A stretch of 64,000 bases of DNA from Virgibacillus ndiopensis (GTDB lineage Bacteria > Bacillota > Bacilli > Bacillales > Amphibacillaceae): contig NZ_FZMZ01000006.1 in NCBI RefSeq assembly GCF_900187325.1, forward strand, positions 1,054,001-1,118,000, read 5' to 3'. The translations under genes and the position numbers were made by a program. Under the pieces are notes generated by a model. It made no database searches. It saw only the letters and a program-made list of their open reading frames with translations, and was not told the origin of the DNA. This document shows positions 61,081 through 64,000 of this stretch, one piece after another. Every line of letters starts with the position of its first letter. Within the stretch, counting starts at the first letter, position 1.

Positions 61081-62778
61081 TTACAATGCATTATCATCCA
61101 CAGACATCAGCCATTCTTCAATTGTGCCCACAACTGATTCAACACAGCCCTCTTTGAATGGTGAACGCAAATTAGCGGCCTCTACCAGTCCAAGGAATGA
61201 CTTTGATCCACCTAATTTACATAGATTTAAATAGTCTTCCCAAGCTTCTTCACGGTTTTCACGGGAGCGTTTCCAGAACTGAAATGCACATATTTGTGCC
61301 AACGTGTAGTCAATGTAATAGAAAGGTACCTCGTAAATATGCCCCTGCCGCTGCCAAAATCCGCCTGCTTCTAGATACGGAATTCCATCGTAATCACGGT
61401 GTGGTAAATAGGTTTCTTCAAGTTTCTTCCATGCTTTTTTACGTTCATCTGGTGACCATTCCGGATTTTCGTAAACAAGATGTTGGAATTCGTCCACTGC
61501 AACACCATATGGCAAGAACTGCAATCCATCCGCTAAATGGGAGTATTTATATTTATCCGTGTCCTCTTTAAAGAAAAGTTTCATCCATGGCCATGTGAAA
61601 AATTCCATGCTCATAGAGTGAATTTCTGCTGCTTCTGATGTTGGAATTAAATATTCAGGCATTCCAATGTTTCGACTGGAGTAAAATTGAAATGCATGTC
61701 CTGCTTCATGTGTTAACACATCAATATCACCCGATGTACCATTAAAGTTTGCGAAAATAAATGGTGATTGATAATCCTCAATAAATGTACAATAGCCACC
61801 TGCTTCTTTTCCTTTTTTCGCTTCTAAATCCATTAGATTTCTATCAAGCATAAAATGGAAAAATTCGTTCGTTTCTGCTGACAATTCTTCATACATTTTT
61901 TTCCCGTTGTCAATGATCCATTCAGGTGTTCCCTTAGGTTTAGCATTGCCGCTTTTGTACTGGAATGGTTCATCGTAATAGTGTAGAGAATCTACGCCGA
62001 TTCGCTCAGCTTGTTTTTCATATAGCTTGCTTACAAGTGGAACAATCGATTCACGGACTTGCTTACGGAAAACGTTAACCATTTCAGCGTTATAATCGAC
62101 ACGAAGCATACGTATGTATCCCAGCTCTACGAAGTTTTTATAACCAAGCGTTGTAGCTATCTCGTGACGTACTTTTACTAATTGATCATAAATGTCATCA
62201 AATTTTTCAGCGTTTTGTTCAAAAAATCCTGCGCTTGCTTCAATTGCTTTTTTTCGTACAGAACGGTTTTTGTCTTGTGCGAATGGTGAGAGCTGTGCTA
62301 ACGTATATGTCTCACCTTGGAAATCCACCTCGGCAGACGCTATAAGTTTTGAGTATTCTGAGATCAGCTTATTCTCTTTTTGAAGTAGTTTAATAATGTC
62401 ATTTGAGAATGATTTTATTTCTAAATCAGCAATTTGGAAAAGTTGCGCACCCCACTTTTTTTCCAGCTCATGTCGATGTGGCGATTGTACCAATTCCTTG
62501 TAGAAGTCTGTATTCAATGATTTAATTTCCGGTTGCAAATCGTCAAAGAAATCACGTTCTTGTTGATAAAATGCATCATTTGTATCTATTGATGCACGAA
62601 TATAAACTAAATTAAATAGCGTTGATAATCTGTTACGAAAAGTATTTATTTCCTCAATTGCTTTTGATGCTTCCTCGACTGATGAGGCAGTTTTAAAGGT
62701 GTTTAATAGATGTGAAAATTTATCTTTCTCTTCTTGAAGTTCCGGTCGTTCATATGTATAGTTTTCAAATGTTTTCAT
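61081..62778 (-). CDS. M3 family oligoendopeptidase (PepF-like)
   Basis: A 565-residue zinc peptidase of the cytoplasm that degrades short peptides. The metal site is VLTHEAGHAFQFYSSR (HExxH) with the third ligand Glu in EAAEIHSMSMEFFTWP; GYCTFIEDYQSPFIFANFNG precedes it. No signal peptide. The ATG at 62778 is eight bases after AAGGAG; a GTG nine bases upstream is the alternative. It could work downstream of the fused oligopeptide transporter at the start of the window. Confidence 0.92.
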   Translation of the reverse strand: MKTFENYTYERPELQEEKDKFSHLLNTFKTASSVEEASKAIEEINTFRNRLSTLFNLVYIRASIDTNDAFYQQERDFFDDLQPEIKSLNTDFYKELVQSPHRHELEKKWGAQLFQIADLEIKSFSNDIIKLLQKENKLISEYSKLIASAEVDFQGETYTLAQLSPFAQDKNRSVRKKAIEASAGFFEQNAEKFDDIYDQLVKVRHEIATTLGYKNFVELGYIRMLRVDYNAEMVNVFRKQVRESIVPLVSKLYEKQAERIGVDSLHYYDEPFQYKSGNAKPKGTPEWIIDNGKKMYEELSAETNEFFHFMLDRNLMDLEAKKGKEAGGYCTFIEDYQSPFIFANFNGTSGDIDVLTHEAGHAFQFYSSRNIGMPEYLIPTSEAAEIHSMSMEFFTWPWMKLFFKEDTDKYKYSHLADGLQFLPYGVAVDEFQHLVYENPEWSPDERKKAWKKLEETYLPHRDYDGIPYLEAGGFWQRQGHIYEVPFYYIDYTLAQICAFQFWKRSRENREEAWEDYLNLCKLGGSKSFLGLVEAANLRSPFKEGCVESVVGTIEEWLMSVDDNAL

Positions 62779-62854
62779 AAAAGACACTCCTTATTCTTAT
62801 ATATTGTATAATAATTCGACAATAGTGTATGGATTCCTGCTTTTGGTTTGAAGT

Positions 62855-63088
62855 GGCTGGGACATAATTAAACTCTTTAAGTATAAAAACGAACAAAGTG
62901 CTGTTTTAGTGGAGGAAATATACGTAGACTCCTGCGGAAGGAAAGGCATGATGAGACACCGCTGTGCGCCAACACGAGGAGGGTCAACAGCCGCCCGCGG
63001 AAAGCGAAGTATATTTCCGAAGCGGATTATAGCACCAACCATTATATCATTAGGATTTTTCTTTGGTTAAAACACTTTTGTCTCAGCC
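62855..63088. repeat. 234-bp inverted-repeat element with GC-rich core
   Basis: Ends are GGCTGGGACA and TGTCTCAGCC (one mismatch between arms). The core has GGAGGAAATATACGTAGACTCC...CGGAAAGCGAAGTATATTTCC-type arms, that is AAATATAC/GTATATTT around a GC-rich palindrome. The core is related to the modules at 33.4, 42.6 and 48.4 kb, but the ends differ. No gene. Confidence 0.65.
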
Positions 63089-63162
63089 TCCACTATTTAG
63101 TTTCGATAGTTATATTTCTCATGTAGAATAGAGAAGATTACATATAGATGAAGGGGATAAAC

Positions 63163-63390
63163 ATGAAATCTAAATTCGATTTATCAAAAGAGAAAAAAGA
63201 TGAAATGGTGGGATTGATCCAAGGATATTTTGAAAAAGAACGTGATGAACAAATTGGTGAATTGGCAGCAATCATGCTACTGGAATTTTTTATGGATGAA
63301 CTGGCGCCGATCTTTTATAATATTGGGGTAGAAGACAGTCATGCATTTATAAGCACGAAATTAGAAGATATTTTTGAAATTCAGAAGTAG
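63163..63390 (+). CDS. DUF2164 family protein
   Basis: A 75-residue soluble protein. EKKDEMVGLIQGYFEKERDE, LAAIMLLEFFMDELAP and FYNIGVEDSH match DUF2164, a small family of unknown function. ATG 63163 is six bases after AAGGGGA. A YwbE-type gene follows after nine bases, probably in one transcript. Confidence 0.82.
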   Translation: MKSKFDLSKEKKDEMVGLIQGYFEKERDEQIGELAAIMLLEFFMDELAPIFYNIGVEDSHAFISTKLEDIFEIQK

Positions 63391-63399
63391 GTGGAAAAT

Positions 63400-63594
63400 A
63401 TGACAATTGACGGTAGATACCGAAAAAATATATCACCAGGTATTGAAGTAGACATTGTGTTAAAGAAGGACCAACGCACGGGTAAAAAAACGAGAGGAAT
63501 TGTAAAAGATCTACTTACTAATTCCCAGTATCATCCACATGGTATAAAGGTCCGATTAGAAGATGGACAAATTGGAAGAGTGGTCACAGAATAA
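63400..63594 (+). CDS. ywbE: YwbE family protein (DUF2196)
   Basis: A 64-residue protein. PGIEVDIVLKKDQRTGKKT, GIVKDLLTNSQYHPHGIKV and RLEDGQIGRV cover nearly the whole of Bacillus YwbE. Function unknown; the small beta-rich fold and basic charge suggest nucleic-acid binding, which is speculation. ATG 63400 is preferred over GTG 63391 because TAGGTGG lies between them. Confidence 0.88.
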   Translation: MTIDGRYRKNISPGIEVDIVLKKDQRTGKKTRGIVKDLLTNSQYHPHGIKVRLEDGQIGRVVTE

Positions 63595-63709
63595 TTAATA
63601 GCTCTACTTAAAAAAAGTGATTATTATAGTAAATGATAAAATCCTAGATCTAATTTTAATGGAAAAAACTTCTAAAGTAATGCAGTGGCGTTCTTGGAAG
63701 TTTTCCCCA

Positions 63710-64000
63710 CTATCTGGATACAAATTTGTTTCCTTTTATCCAAAACCTCCATGGATAATCCTTTGCTTCACCAGAATTATCAATACCGATTCGTGACCCT
63801 GATAGAATTTGGTTTGAGTCAATTGTGCACCCTTCGGAAATCCAAAGTGGGGGCTGATCAAGTGCATGGCCATAGTCTTCCATGGTAATCCCAAGAGCTT
63901 TCGTTAATTTACCTGGTCCATTTGTCCATTGTCGTTCAGTCTTTGCTTTCGGCCTTCTGGCAGCCATTAGATCCTGACCTGTATACGGTTCAACACCTCT
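63710..64000 (-). CDS. DNA-3-methyladenine glycosylase, C-terminal part (cut by window edge)
   Basis: The minus-strand frame runs off the right edge. It reads RGVEPYTGQDLMAARRP, TNGPGKLTKALGITMEDYG, then RIGIDNSGEAKDYPWRFW and GNKFVSR before the TAG, which is the C-terminal third of the MPG/AAG glycosylase family (Bacillus YxlJ). It removes alkylated purines from DNA. An internal ATG at 63967 is not the true start, because the conserved family sequence continues upstream of it. Confidence 0.85.
   Translation of the reverse strand, partial: RGVEPYTGQDLMAARRPKAKTERQWTNGPGKLTKALGITMEDYGHALDQPPLWISEGCTIDSNQILSGSRIGIDNSGEAKDYPWRFWIKGNKFVSR

Overview
The window is a stretch of a low-GC Gram-positive chromosome from an endospore former. 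An alpha/beta-type small acid-soluble spore protein gene (45797-46000), a YwbE-type protein, a YerD-type glutamate synthase-like protein, preQ1-I and lysine riboswitches, CcpA-type cre sites and Shine-Dalgarno-led genes with many TTG/GTG starts all point to Bacillaceae. A predicted ectoine-degradation locus and sodium-coupled carriers suggest a halotolerant genus near Virgibacillus or Oceanobacillus. That placement is inference; there is no rRNA or tRNA here.

Layout. 1-2.2 kb: end of an oligopeptide ABC operon with a fused OppD-OppF ATPase. 2.2-10 kb: a DctB/DctS/DctR-like sensory module beside a TAXI-type TRAP transporter (binding lipoprotein, DUF1850 protein, fused permease) with a cre site. 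10-11.4 kb: preQ1-I riboswitch, queF and a queuosine-precursor transporter. 11.5-16.5 kb: an orphan membrane protein, then a lysine riboswitch controlling an amidohydrolase and an AGCS symporter. 16.6-19.8 kb: a leader with an attenuator, a class III aminotransferase and an APC permease. 19.9-33.3 kb: predicted (hydroxy)ectoine catabolism, with ectoine hydrolase, FCD-GntR regulator, aminotransferase, semialdehyde dehydrogenase, RidA, M20 deacetylase, EutB-like dehydratase, D-amino acid aminotransferase, alanine racemase-like protein and an NhaC-type carrier. Its two promoters carry reverse-complementary copies of one 17-bp operator. 33.8-34.9 kb: tartrate/D-malate dehydrogenase.

35-41.7 kb (minus strand): a compact operon that appears to make dTDP-4-acetamido-4,6-dideoxygalactose (RmlA, RmlB, WecE, WecD) and deliver it outside the cell through a GT2 transferase, an SMR-like flippase and a GT-C-like membrane protein. 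42-49.5 kb: small membrane protein, asparagine synthase, alpha/beta hydrolases, spore protein and YerD-like protein. 49.6-52.9 kb: a four-gene operon suited to gamma-glutamyl peptide breakdown. 53-54.2 kb: zinc formaldehyde dehydrogenase. 54.3-59.3 kb: a broken glpP, then glpF, glpK and dhaKLM with terminators before glpF and dhaK. 59.3-64 kb: CorA, an M3 oligoendopeptidase, two small conserved proteins and a truncated 3-methyladenine glycosylase.

Intergenic DNA is rich in repeats. Four copies of a 0.4-0.56-kb element share terminal inverted repeats; two carry exact 20-bp tandem arrays (13 and 17 units) and two carry paired GC-rich palindromic modules. There is also an unrelated 42-bp minisatellite inside the ectoine operon, a 234-bp inverted-repeat element, a solo palindromic module and a nested 101-bp inverted repeat.
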